Source: Bedellia somnulentella
Lineage: Eukaryota > Arthropoda > Insecta > Lepidoptera > Bedelliidae
DNA length: 64,000 nt
Direction: 5' to 3'
Assembly (NCBI GenBank): GCA_963576735.1
Contig: OY755187.1
Span: 11,160,001-11,224,000 of the forward strand
The notes below the pieces were generated by a model. The model did no database searches. It had not been told where the DNA came from and was given only the letters and a program-made list of their open reading frames with translations. Within the stretch, counting starts at the first letter, position 1. Every line of letters starts with the position of its first letter. The position numbers and the translations under genes are program-made. Shown here piece after piece: positions 11,693-20,668 of this stretch.

Positions 11693-11835
11693 ATGTTTAC
11701 TATGTATTATAAAAGAATGTGACGTGTAAAAAATGTTAATATATACTTAGTTTAAGCCGAAGAACCAGTTAGATAAATTATCAAAGACGAAACATTCCAT
11801 TGTTGAAGCTTTTGCAATGTTTAAAATTTTATTAT

Positions 11836-11883
11836 TTAAGATGCACCCACAGATCTGTATTTGAATAGACAACGCAAGTGTCA
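11836..11883 (+). repeat. Left member of an inverted pair
   Basis: 'gcacccacagatctgtattt' and the following 'gaatagacaacgcaagtg' reappear inverted at 13946-13990. The pair brackets the Copia relic. This may be a decayed terminal inverted repeat or two copies of a small repeat. Confidence 0.5.
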
Positions 11884-12379
11884 TTCCTTGTATAGAAACC
11901 AAGCGTGCCATTATTTTTCAACCTACTGTGACGTCACATGAGCAATTTAATGATGGGAACTCCCCGTCAGCGCGTAAACGATTCAATCGATAATATTCGA
12001 GTGCATCGACAGATCGACAGACGAATGATAAATCGACAGAAGAATGATAAAACTAGAATTATACCTGTTTTTTAATAACGCTCTTTTCTCACGGTCTCAT
12101 GTTTATTCTGAGCAACTCTTCCTACATTATTTTCCCCCACCACTACTTCTTCTCGGAGTTAGTCAGCCAGTGAGTAGTTCAGTAGCATTTCTTATTATAA
12201 TAACTTGTCCTTATTGATAACCTACATAATTAACTAGTTTTAATAATTTGTTCTCGGAAAGTTACAAAATGATTTAAGAAAACCCTGAGAAGTAATTTTA
12301 TCTACAAAAAGGAAAGCCAGTAGAAGGCGCTATGACAAAATATAATACAACCCAGAACTAATTCGTATTTGGAAAAAAA

Positions 12380-12768
12380 AACAAATAAAATTACTTGTAG
12401 AGGAAGAAAAATAATCAAAAAATTCGTTGTCTGTCTTTCTCCAGACTGTATCTCATAAACAGTGATAGCTAGAAAGCCTAAATTTGCACAAATGATGTAT
12501 TTCCGTTGCCTCTATAACAACAAGTACAAGTAAAAGAAAAGGATTTTGAGGGGGGGGGGCATACAATAAACGTGTTTTTTTCCGTATTTGTTTGCTCAAT
12601 ATTAAATCGTTAATAAGTAAATACTTAAATTTCCAAAGACTATTTACTTGTATATCACTTTTCAATTAAATAATAAAATAACAGTAAAGTAAATATCAAA
12701 GGGGGCTCCCATACAAAAACGTTATTTTCTATTATAGATGATAGTGCGGAACCCTTAGTTTGTTCAAT
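12380..12768. repeat. Decayed interspersed repeat, two tandem pieces
   Basis: Two related segments carry 'catacaataaacgtg' (near 12560) and 'catacaaaaacgttatt' with 'gcggaacccttagtttg' (near 12710). They resemble the 3' part of a repeat common in moth genomes. Assignment is from memory and uncertain. Confidence 0.4.
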
Positions 12769-12769
12769 A

Positions 12770-13117
12770 TTGGAAATAGAAAAAAAACAAAGTAGTGTAA
12801 CCAAATCTTCAACATTGGGTGTAAAATTATCAGAAGAAGTAACAGAATTAAATTTTCTCATTTGTGTATTGAATGATGCCTTTACTAAAGTTTGTAAACC
12901 AGTTAAAATCCATGAAGATAATTCAGCAGCTGTAGCTATTTCTAAGTATGGAAACTTTACAAAGAATTCGAAGCACATTGAAGTTCACTATCATTTTGTA
13001 AATTAAAATGTTTAGCAGGAAAGTATACAAAATAGAGTCAGAAAATAAAATTGCAGATATATTTACAAAACCTTTGGGAAATGTTAAATTCACTAACTTT
13101 GAAAAATGTAAAATTTA
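12770..13117 (+). pseudogene. Ty1/copia RNase H, C-terminal relic
   Basis: Residues such as 'PVKIHEDNSAAVAISK' and 'KHIEVHYHFV' match the copia RNase H region (EDN and KHI motifs). A one-base shift near 13006 moves the remainder to another frame, which reads 'ENKIADIFTKPLGNVKF' and stops at 13115-13117. This is the canonical end of the copia polyprotein. No integrase or RT is left upstream. A purine-rich tract ('aaaggaggaaag') follows. Confidence 0.88.
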
Positions 13118-13207
13118 AAGGAGGAAAGTTCCCTAATTGATAATTATAATTACTGTAGTACATAAGACTTTGTCTTATAGTTATTGTTTTACGTATGTAA
13201 GGAGGCG

Positions 13208-13410
13208 TATTGGTTTATGTACATTTATATTGGCAACACTGAGTGAAAGAAGGAAGTAAAAAAGACTGACACATACCACACGTTAAGAAATGTAGCTTAG
13301 AGAAAAACTTGTAACTTAAATTAAACTGTTCTTTTATTAAATAAAGAGAAGAGCGTTCCAATTAATTATTTAATAGAAGCATTGTAATAATAAAAATATT
13401 TTAGATACAT
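13208..13410 (+). repeat. Probable Copia 3' LTR remnant
   Basis: A purine tract 'aaggaggcg' at about 13200 is followed by 'tattggtttatgtac', plausibly a mutated TGTTGG-type LTR start. A poly(A)-like 'aataaagag' follows downstream. The right boundary is uncertain, and no 5' LTR is seen for comparison. Confidence 0.45.
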
Positions 13411-13945
13411 GAAACATCCATCGTGAATATTATCATTTGTCTGTTCCCAAAATCGATTACAATTAGAATCGAATACAACTATCTGTGCAGGTACAACTCA
13501 TTTTGCTTCAAATGACAGAAATATGACAATAGTCACCGTACCATGTAGCTGATTGACAGGTGAAAATATCGTTCATTTTGATGTTCATTGCGTGTTTTAA
13601 TAGACAAGCCATACTAGATAGCTTTGTAACTAAAAGCGGCAATGTATAATAAATTATGCGATACACACTCGGTTAAATGTTTTTCAGTGTAAAACCACAA
13701 CGAACACGAAATGATTGATTTTGCAATAAAAACCATATAATTTTATAATAAAGTGACCTATCGATGAAAGAAAATCTTTCTATTAATTCGTCCCGCTTTA
13801 TTTGGATAGTTTTTGCAACTCAATACGGCACAATGAGGCATTTTTTATATTTGGCTTGACATCCGTCACCGAGAACGTTCAAGCGCGGACTCAATCTAAT
13901 GGCGCTAAACTAAGATAATTTTACTTAGTTTTTACACGCAAAGTA

Positions 13946-14060
13946 CATGCACTTGCGGCATCTATTCAAATAGAGGTCTGTGGATGCACCTCTGTTTGCT
14001 ATTTTACTGTCAAACAAAGTTAAAACTTTCGTTTATTGAGCGTTTTCTTATATTATGGAG
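13946..14060 (-). repeat. Right member of an inverted pair
   Basis: Inverted relative to 11836-11883. Its outer part ('gtttattgagcgttttctt') also resembles 1210-1270 in inverse orientation, so it belongs to a small dispersed family. Confidence 0.5.
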
Positions 14061-14223
14061 AGTATTTTAGAACTTTGATAAGTGGAACTGGCACAGAAAA
14101 CCTTCAAATAGTTTCTTAGCAATAATTCACAAAAAAATGTTATAGCCTCGTTCAAAAAAACCTGGTAGAAAACAAATTAATATCTCATCATCATCATACA
14201 TCATCAATCCCCAAAATGGTAGG

Positions 14224-14844
14224 GTGGAGACAGTCAGATGCTTGCTAGATAGCGGCTCTGACAACTCTTTTCTTTCCGCTGACTTAAGGAATCGCCTTAA
14301 GTTAGCTTCCACACCTTCAATACACAACAGTGTTGCAGGCGTTGGGAACACCTCTCTTAACCTGAGATCACATCAGTGCTCAGCGTTAATTCGTGCCCGC
14401 AGTGGCACATACTCACATCTTCACACCTTTTTGGTGTTGCCTTCCATAGCAAAAAGGCATTCAAATCAACCCATTGATGTTTCAAATATCACTCTTCCCT
14501 CAGCTATCACATTAGCTGATCCTCAATTCAATCAACCACTAAAGGTTGATATTATGATTGGAGGCGATCTATTCTGGGATCTACTTGGCTCCGAAAGGCT
14601 CACCTTAGGTCCAGGCCTACCCATGCTGCATCATTCACAGCTAGGCTGGATTATAGCTGGCAAGATTTCCCATTCATTACCACAAAATTCACAAACTTAT
14701 AATTTTGTTAGTAGCAGTTCTTTTACCAAGTTAACTAGAACTCATAGACTAAAAACTAGACGTTTCTGTCCTCTCAGCCCACTCAATGCACCAGATTACC
14801 GTCTTGGTGATACTTACACCTTACCAAAACGAATTGGTTATTAA
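14224..14844 (+). pseudogene. BEL/Pao aspartic protease region
   Basis: 206 codons. The retropepsin active-site motif DSG appears as 'CLLDSGSDNSFLS' near the start. Further on, 'VDIMIGGDLFWDLL' and 'LGWIIAGKI' match the second half of the DUF1758-type protease domain of Pao elements. Upstream codons stay open for a few residues ('PQNGRV'), so the frame is a fragment of a longer polyprotein and the nominal start has no meaning. It ends in a stop directly before AT-rich noncoding DNA. Confidence 0.9.
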
Positions 14845-15454
14845 TAACCTAAGTTGAATGAATTCATACACAACAAACATTCAACAATTGTTTATAGGTT
14901 ACTTTTAATATACATTCATATACAAATATTTTATTTTATACAATACATATACACTCATACATTTTACCATCATCCTACACTTGGATCAATCACATTATTT
15001 GCTATTTTGTTATGTTTTTCCTTCTAGATACAGTAAACAGCTGACTACCTAAAGGTCATTGACATCGAGGTAGTTGACCTTACAAGTTCATCGACTTTGA
15101 ACTTTGGTATTATTATTTTTTAGATTATTTTATCAGATGTATTTGAATCAGCGCGATGATCAATCACCATGGTCATCATTATCATTTTCTTTATACTTTA
15201 TTTTCTTAAGGGTAAAGCCCAGGAAAATGTTTCATGCCAACGAACACATTTCGTTGCCATTAGTAACTTAACTATTTATTTTAAATTCAATTATTTCATT
15301 TGTGTAGTTGCTAGTGTTCATGATTTTTAATAATCTTTCTCTGGCTTACGCATCCTTTCTTCAATAACAATTGAAGCACAGAGGCTGGTATTCAGCTAGC
15401 CCAATTTAATTTAATATATGGGTAACACCCACCTCACATATGAGGAACTATCTT

Positions 15455-15637
15455 CCCTTTTTTGCTCGGGTTGAGGTCATCCTAAACTTGACCTACCTCT
15501 CCCCTCTCTTCCTCCTCCCAAATGATTTGGCAGTTCTCACACCAAGGCACTTTCTCCTCGGCAGGTCACTCACCAAGAAAGAGCCACCAGACCTACCGCG
15601 ACAACTGGAGAGATGTGGAAGTTTGATTGAAGACTAG
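15455..15637 (+). pseudogene. BEL/Pao integrase C-terminal tail
   Basis: 'PNDLAVLTPRHFLLGRSLT' is the conserved motif that follows the integrase core in Pao polyproteins (usually LTPGHFLIG). The usual downstream region before the LTR is shortened. Confidence 0.85.
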
Positions 15638-15657
15638 TCTTCAATGGCCCCCCAGTA

Positions 15658-15930
15658 TGTTGAAGCGTTTTAACAGAATCACGCTGACACTGGCTGAAAA
15701 CATGAGCAATCCAGAGGCGCGTCACTCACGTCAATCACTTTCACAGTAGAGACAAAGAACTGTCATTTATTTTTGTATAAATATTAGAGCCAACTACTAA
15801 AAACCCCTTTTTTTTCATCTCATTTCAAAACAAGAAGACACGGAGAAGACGAGAAGATATTTATTAATGTAAAATCCATTTCATTTAGTTTAAACTGTAA
15901 CTGTAGCAGCAGCAAACCCTAGTCGCAACA
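15658..15930 (+). repeat. BEL/Pao 3' LTR
   Basis: 273 bp starting TGTTG and ending CAACA, a perfect 5-bp terminal inverted repeat. It is preceded by 'ggccccccagta' at the position of the plus-strand primer, and a TATA-like 'tataaatatt' lies inside. No partner LTR is in the window, so insertion age cannot be judged. Confidence 0.82.
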
Positions 15931-16860
15931 TATCTGGGTTTTAATTTTTATTTATCCAAACCGTCATCATTGAGAGGCTCCTACGAGGCGGAACCAACTT
16001 CGTAGACGTGGAGCAGACGCACAAGGGCTGCTCCCGTTCATATTGGCAATATGATGGCTTGGCCATTTCGCTACATTCACATCGGCGTAAGGTGAAATTA
16101 ATTCACTGTTCATTTTATTTGTGTTATACAAAAGTTCTTGTAGTAACGAACGGCCAAGCCACATATTTTGACTATGGTGTAGAGTGTGTAAAATAGGTCT
16201 TGTTGAGTTAGGGCGTGTAGTGTTAGAAGCTTGGCTCTACATGAGATCTGATAACTTTTTGACAGTGCGAGTCATATGGGCTCGTCTTGGCAACATTTTA
16301 CATGAAAATGTTTTTGGTGGATTTCATTTCTTTTCGTAAGTTATCTGTAACATTATTTTTTTAACAAGGACTACCTATATATATTTGGGGGCATCAAATT
16401 TTAGACCAGATTACACCTCTAGCGTCAAAATTGAAAATTACAGGTCTCATACAAACTCCCATCCCCTAGTTTAAGGGGTTGGGGGATGAAAGTTTAAAGT
16501 TTTATATTTTTGTTGTTTTTGTGCTAATACTAGCTTACATTAAAAATTTCAGCTTTCTAGGATATTAGGCAATACCCTAAGAATTTTGATGATCATCAGT
16601 GTGTCAGTGATGAAATCAGCGTTTTTTATATATAGATAAAATCCGAAGTATAAAATCTAATGTAATTAAAACTACGTTCTAAACTAACAACTAACAACGA
16701 TCAATAAGTCCGCTATGGACAATGTATCCCGAAAATTTTGTAGATCTAGAATAATCCAAACCCAAGTTATGAGGGTTCAAAAAAACGACGAAGCGCTTTG
16801 AGAAAAGGTAGGTAGTGCCCGTGCGCTTCGCTTGGTCGTCTTGGCGGATAATCTAATGAG
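15931..16860. other. Unassigned repeats, no gene
   Basis: The GC-richer stretch at 15970-16110 and 'catatgggctcgtcttggc' near 16270 look like pieces of dispersed moth repeats, but I cannot name them. The small frames on both strands show no domain. Confidence 0.35.
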
Positions 16861-16995
16861 TATTATTATCATAATCAGCCAATAAAGGTCCACTGCTGAA
16901 GATAGGCCTCCCCCAAATATTATTACTACAACCGGTCCTGTGATGCCTTCATTCATCTGCTGCACGCAACCTTCACCAAGTTGTCTGTCCACTGT
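16860..16995 (-). mobile_element. LINE 3' end, 5'-truncated
   Basis: Reverse complement of the tail type seen at 895-1048: 'aatcagccaataaaggtcca' and 'ctgctgaagataggcctccc'. On the minus strand it corresponds to a decayed protein C-terminus. Confidence 0.6.
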
Positions 16996-17074
16996 ATGTA
17001 TTTTATATATATTTTTTCTTTTTCTTAAGAAAAATCTAATATTACTTCTGAGAAATAGTAGATGTACAAGCCGA

Positions 17075-17488
17075 ACTCAGACTTTGGACTTAAGACTTCT
17101 GCAGTTGGCCTAGACCTCGCTTTTGAAACATACCCTTTTTATACTTTAAATCGATTAAGGACATAAAACTAAACAACTTTTCCTATGGAATGCATATCTT
17201 AAATATTGTTAGCCTAAGCTAAAATAAAAATAAAAAACATATGGTCAAATCACAAGATGTTTTTTTTTATTTCAGCTAAGGCTAAGAACCTCACTATACT
17301 TTCTCAGTTTGATCTAGGTACGATTCTTTTTATGTATTAATTATTTTGAAAATTACAATATATTAGATAGGCATTCCATAGGCAAAGTTGTTTAGTTTGA
17401 TGTATTTATTCGATTTGAAATATAAAAAAGGTATGTTTTAAAAACGAGGTCTAGGCCAATTGAAGACAACTTCTTTGACATGTTAGTT
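17075..17488. mobile_element. MITE with ~120-bp inverted arms
   Basis: The left arm (about 17093-17210) and right arm (about 17370-17474) are imperfect inverted repeats sharing 'ttggcctagacctcg', 'aaactaaacaact' and 'cctatggaatgc'. The interior has no transposase. A shortened copy whose left arm is mostly deleted lies at 24650-24912, right against the end of block D2. The TSD is not clear. Confidence 0.8.
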
Positions 17489-18110
17489 AATAAAAAGTTT
17501 GATTCACTTACGAGATGTCCTGGTGAGTTGCTCCGATCTCCCAGAATTGCTGAAGAGGTTACACTTCTCACTATTTGATCAGATCTAAATGCATCCAGTC
17601 TTTGATAAAAATACGATTCCCTGGCCAAGGGATATCGTGTCTAGTGAATCTTTCCTTGCTTTCTTTCGTATTCTACGAAGATCTTCATCAGATGATTTCT
17701 GATTCAACGCGTGCACCACTCTCAACGCACATCAAAGTTTTGTTTCAACCGAGATCACTTTTATATCGTCCACAATTCCACCGATTCACAACATAAACAA
17801 TCAAATATATTCACTGACCCTTTCTATTATTATCACAATACTCAAACTTTATACAAAATTAATTACAATACAAAAATCCGCCATCAAAATCAAAGGTCAA
17901 GTCAAGAAGTCATAGAGTCTTTTTTTTCTTTTTTCCATCAATCACAGACTATCATATATATAATATGCTAAAGCCGCGTACACTGCTAGAAACAAGCACT
18001 TAATAATCTGGCGCGAACATTCTGTGTTACCCATGAAGCTACTAACTAAACAGGAGAGCGTACTCACAAAAATATGGTTATAAGGGTTCCGTTTTTGTAT
18101 TCAGACGTAC
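17489..18110. other. Unassigned DNA with a coding-like minus-strand patch
   Basis: Bases 17520-17760 on the minus strand give short open pieces in three frames ending before 'gtaagtg'. No family match is recognised. I treat it as noncoding or a relic. Confidence 0.3.
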
Positions 18111-18293
18111 AGAACCCTAAAAAGAGCATTAGGCTATTTCTAAAGAATTTTGATACAAAAACTGCGTTTTTATTATGCAAACGTTGTGTTTTGGCATGTG
18201 TGGTGCATCACAACCCATTTTATCGTCATTGGTGGACTCGAGAAATCCTATCTTAAGATATAGCACCGGCATAGATATACAGCTCTTTATAAC

Positions 18294-19518
18294 ATACATA
18301 CATACATACATACATATACTCACGCCATTAATTCCCATTGGGGTAGGCAGAGACTATCGATCGCCACTTCGTACGATCCTGACAAACCTCTCTAGCTTCG
18401 TTTACATCCATCAATCTTTTCACACATGCTCTTTTATTCTTCATACTTCGGATGCCAGTGATACATTCACCCAACATTCGCTTCCATACATAAGCGTAGG
18501 AACAAGAACAGCATCATGCACAGCCATTCGGGCCTTTTCAGACACCGATTGACTGATCATTAGGCTATTCATTGCTCCATTTACCGCATTACCCTTTTTC
18601 ACTCGTCTTTCAATGTCTTCATCACATTTTCCATCCCTTGTAAACAAACTTCCCAGATATACAAACTCCTTCACCTGTTCCACATCCTTACCATCAATCG
18701 CAATCACGCATTTTGTCACATCTTCCTGTCTCTCAAAAACCATCGTTTTGGTCTTATCCACATTCACCCTCATTCCCTTTCTTACAAAAGACTCACATGC
18801 AATATTCATCATCTCTTGCAACTCTTCTGCCGATGATGCAAGTAGCACTTGATCGTCAGCATACAAGAGGCATTTAATGATGAATCCACCCATTCTTAGT
18901 CCATAATCACTTTCACGCAACTCTGTCAAACAGTCATCCATGAACAAATTGAAGAGCCACGGAGAAGCTACACATCCCTGTCGGACACCCCTAGAGATTC
19001 CGAACCAGTCAGTGTTTTCCCCGTTTACTCTTACACATGCACTAGAATCCTCATAGAGTGATACCAATGCACGTATAAGTTGACTCCCCAAACCGAACTT
19101 GGATAACACCTCCCATAAACACTTTCTTACCACCCTATCATACGCCTTCTCTAAATCAATGAAGGAGCAATAGACCTTTTGGTTCTTAGCTAAGAACTTT
19201 TCGGTGATGCTCCTTAGAGAGAAGATTTGATCCATACATCCCATTCCTTTCCTAAATCCCGCTTGCACATCCCATATTTTCTCATCAGTTTCATTCATCA
19301 CTCTTTCAATCAGTACCTTAGCATACAATTTACCAACAATGCTGAGTAAGCTGATGCCGCGGTAGTTTTTAGCCTCTTGGTGTGACCCCTTTCCTTTATA
19401 TAGAGGCACAATCACCGCCTTGCACCAATCTCGTGGAACTTTGCCACTCGACCAGCATTTTTGGAAAAGGAAGTACAACCAAGAAGCCACCAATCCTTTA
19501 CCAGCCCTCAGCATTTCG
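18294..19518 (-). mobile_element. RTE-BovB LINE, 5'-truncated
   Basis: About 1.2 kb. The 5' side begins within the RT domain and the 3' end is 'ggcgtgagtatatg' plus (TATG)n. Between the RT frame and the 3' end about 80 residues of the usual protein are missing. The true C-terminus follows in another frame, reading 'VCQDRTKWRSIVSAYPNGN' and then a stop, at about 18350-18420. Other 3' ends of this family occur at 1708, 6066, 8048, 9148, 19585, 37145, 40183 and 49262. Confidence 0.92.
18441..19514 (-). pseudogene. RTE-BovB reverse transcriptase fragment
   Basis: 357 codons lacking the endonuclease half. RT motifs are in order: 'CSFIDLEKAYDRV' (residues ~116-128, catalytic D120), 'GVRQGCVASPWLFNLFMD' (176-193), 'LLYADDQVLLA' (YADD 218-221), then 'VYLGSLFTRDGKCDEDI' and 'VPTLMYGSECW', both typical of the RTE-BovB thumb. 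After 'SECW' the frame runs into out-of-frame sequence and stops, because of the internal deletion. The nominal start is simply the 5' truncation point. The RT core is uninterrupted, but without endonuclease and promoter the copy is presumably dead. Confidence 0.93.
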
Positions 19519-19584
19519 ATAGTAATCCTATCATATAAACAAGATTTTAGATTCGAATATTTTACTTCAAATGAATGACTAAAG

Positions 19585-19680
19585 AGATTTTTTTTGGATC
19601 ATACAAAGTGGCGATTGATAGTCTCTGCTTAACTCAATGGGAAATAATAGCGTAAATATATGTATTTATGCATTAAATGA
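19585..19680 (+). mobile_element. RTE-BovB 3' end in D2
   Basis: Paralogue of 9148-9235. It lies only ~70 bp from the newer RTE copy and in the opposite orientation. Confidence 0.8.
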
Positions 19681-20221
19681 AATGTTTCAGAAGCTTCTAA
19701 CTCATAGCAATTTTTGTTATTACACGTACCAATAAAAGGATCAAATCCGAAGATTTCACTTTGTATCAGTTTGCTGGGCAAATTAAATTATGAAATAAAC
19801 AAAACACCTTTTTAAATATAACCAAGTCGACTGATCTTTTGAACACGCCGCAGGGACTCTGTTCCGAATCAAAATGAAAACGAAAATTTATAAAAGCAAC
19901 GTTATTTAACAACGAAACGAATTAAATAACATGAATGTGATAGAATATTTTTGATCGGTAATTGGGTTTTGTGTTTTTGAAACCTACAAACGAGCATTTG
20001 GGAGTAAATAACTGGAAATGGATGGTATTGCTCTCAAATATCGTAATGGTATTTTTGTAACTTGTAAATGAAATTGTGGGTATATTTACATTTGAAGTAC
20101 AAAAATGGCCTGTATGTATGGACACACAACTTTATGCGATGTTTTAAGAAACGATGAGAAAACAATTTTATAAGCAACAATTAATATAGCATGTACGGAA
20201 ATTAAAGAAAATTTTCAAGAT

Positions 20222-20232
20222 ATTGTATTAGT
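20222..20232. repeat. Left TSD of the REL retroelement
   Basis: 'attgtattagt' is repeated at 23014-23024. Block D1 has this motif once, followed directly by the right-hand flank. Confidence 0.9.
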
Positions 20233-20245
20233 GTGTTTTATATTT

Positions 20246-20292
20246 GTGTTCGTGTCAAAGTCAATTTAAAAAATTGACTTTGACACGAACAC
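20246..20292. repeat. Perfect hairpin at the 5' end of the REL element
   Basis: Arms 20246-20267 and 20271-20292 are perfect 22-bp inverted repeats separated by AAA. The left arm begins 'gtgttcgtgtcaaag'. It starts 14 bp inside the element. It could be a structural RNA at the transcript 5' end, or a fold-back made when cDNA synthesis ended. Confidence 0.93.
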
Positions 20293-20365
20293 ATCGTGCT
20301 CAATAAAAATATATATTTAAAAATATTTATACAAGCCAGAATTATAATATGCCACTGATATTTAT

Positions 20366-20596
20366 TTGTTGAAGAGTCTGCGTCATTCAAACATATGGTT
20401 TGCCATAATTGACCAAGCTGAGGGAAAGAAATCCACAGAAATAAATTTCAAATATTTTGACAATTTCATAAATCAGAGTTGCGCAGTTGTCGCCTTTATC
20501 CATAGTTACCGAGGAAAATCACCAAGAGAACATCAACAAAAATTTGACGTATCTATAGAAACAATTATTCATGACAACGAAAAATCAAAACAATAA
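20366..20596 (+). CDS. Small upstream frame in the REL element leader
   Basis: 76 codons in the same frame as the main ORF, separated from it by a stop and 72 bp. The product is basic with no recognised domain. It may be a relic of a longer N-terminus or chance. There is no evidence that it is translated. Confidence 0.25.
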   Translation: MLKSLRHSNIWFAIIDQAEGKKSTEINFKYFDNFINQSCAVVAFIHSYRGKSPREHQQKFDVSIETIIHDNEKSKQ

Positions 20597-20668
20597 GAAG
20601 AAAATTTTATAAGTGCTTGTAATTTTTTATGATATGTTTTTTAGGTGTTTTTTTTAGTATGCTTTTAA

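Larger units (their letters stand above)
14218..15930 (+). mobile_element. BEL/Pao LTR retrotransposon remnant
   Basis: Contains a protease-region frame (14224-14844), a gap without coding sequence (14845-15430), an integrase C-terminal tail (15455-15637) and one LTR (15658-15930). RT, RNase H and most of the integrase are deleted, and no 5' LTR is visible. Confidence 0.85.

Noticed and set aside
12655..12978. 107-codon minus-strand frame
   Set aside because: It is the antisense shadow of the Copia RNase H relic, which has clear motifs on the plus strand.
14170..14220. 5' LTR or TSD for the BEL/Pao remnant
   Set aside because: No TGTTG...CAACA unit or convincing 4-6 bp repeat next to the 15930 end could be found.
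17392..17628. Minus-strand frame followed by a donor-like 'gtaagtg' as an exon
   Set aside because: Coding-like patches fall in three frames, part of the frame lies inside the MITE, and no family match is known to me.
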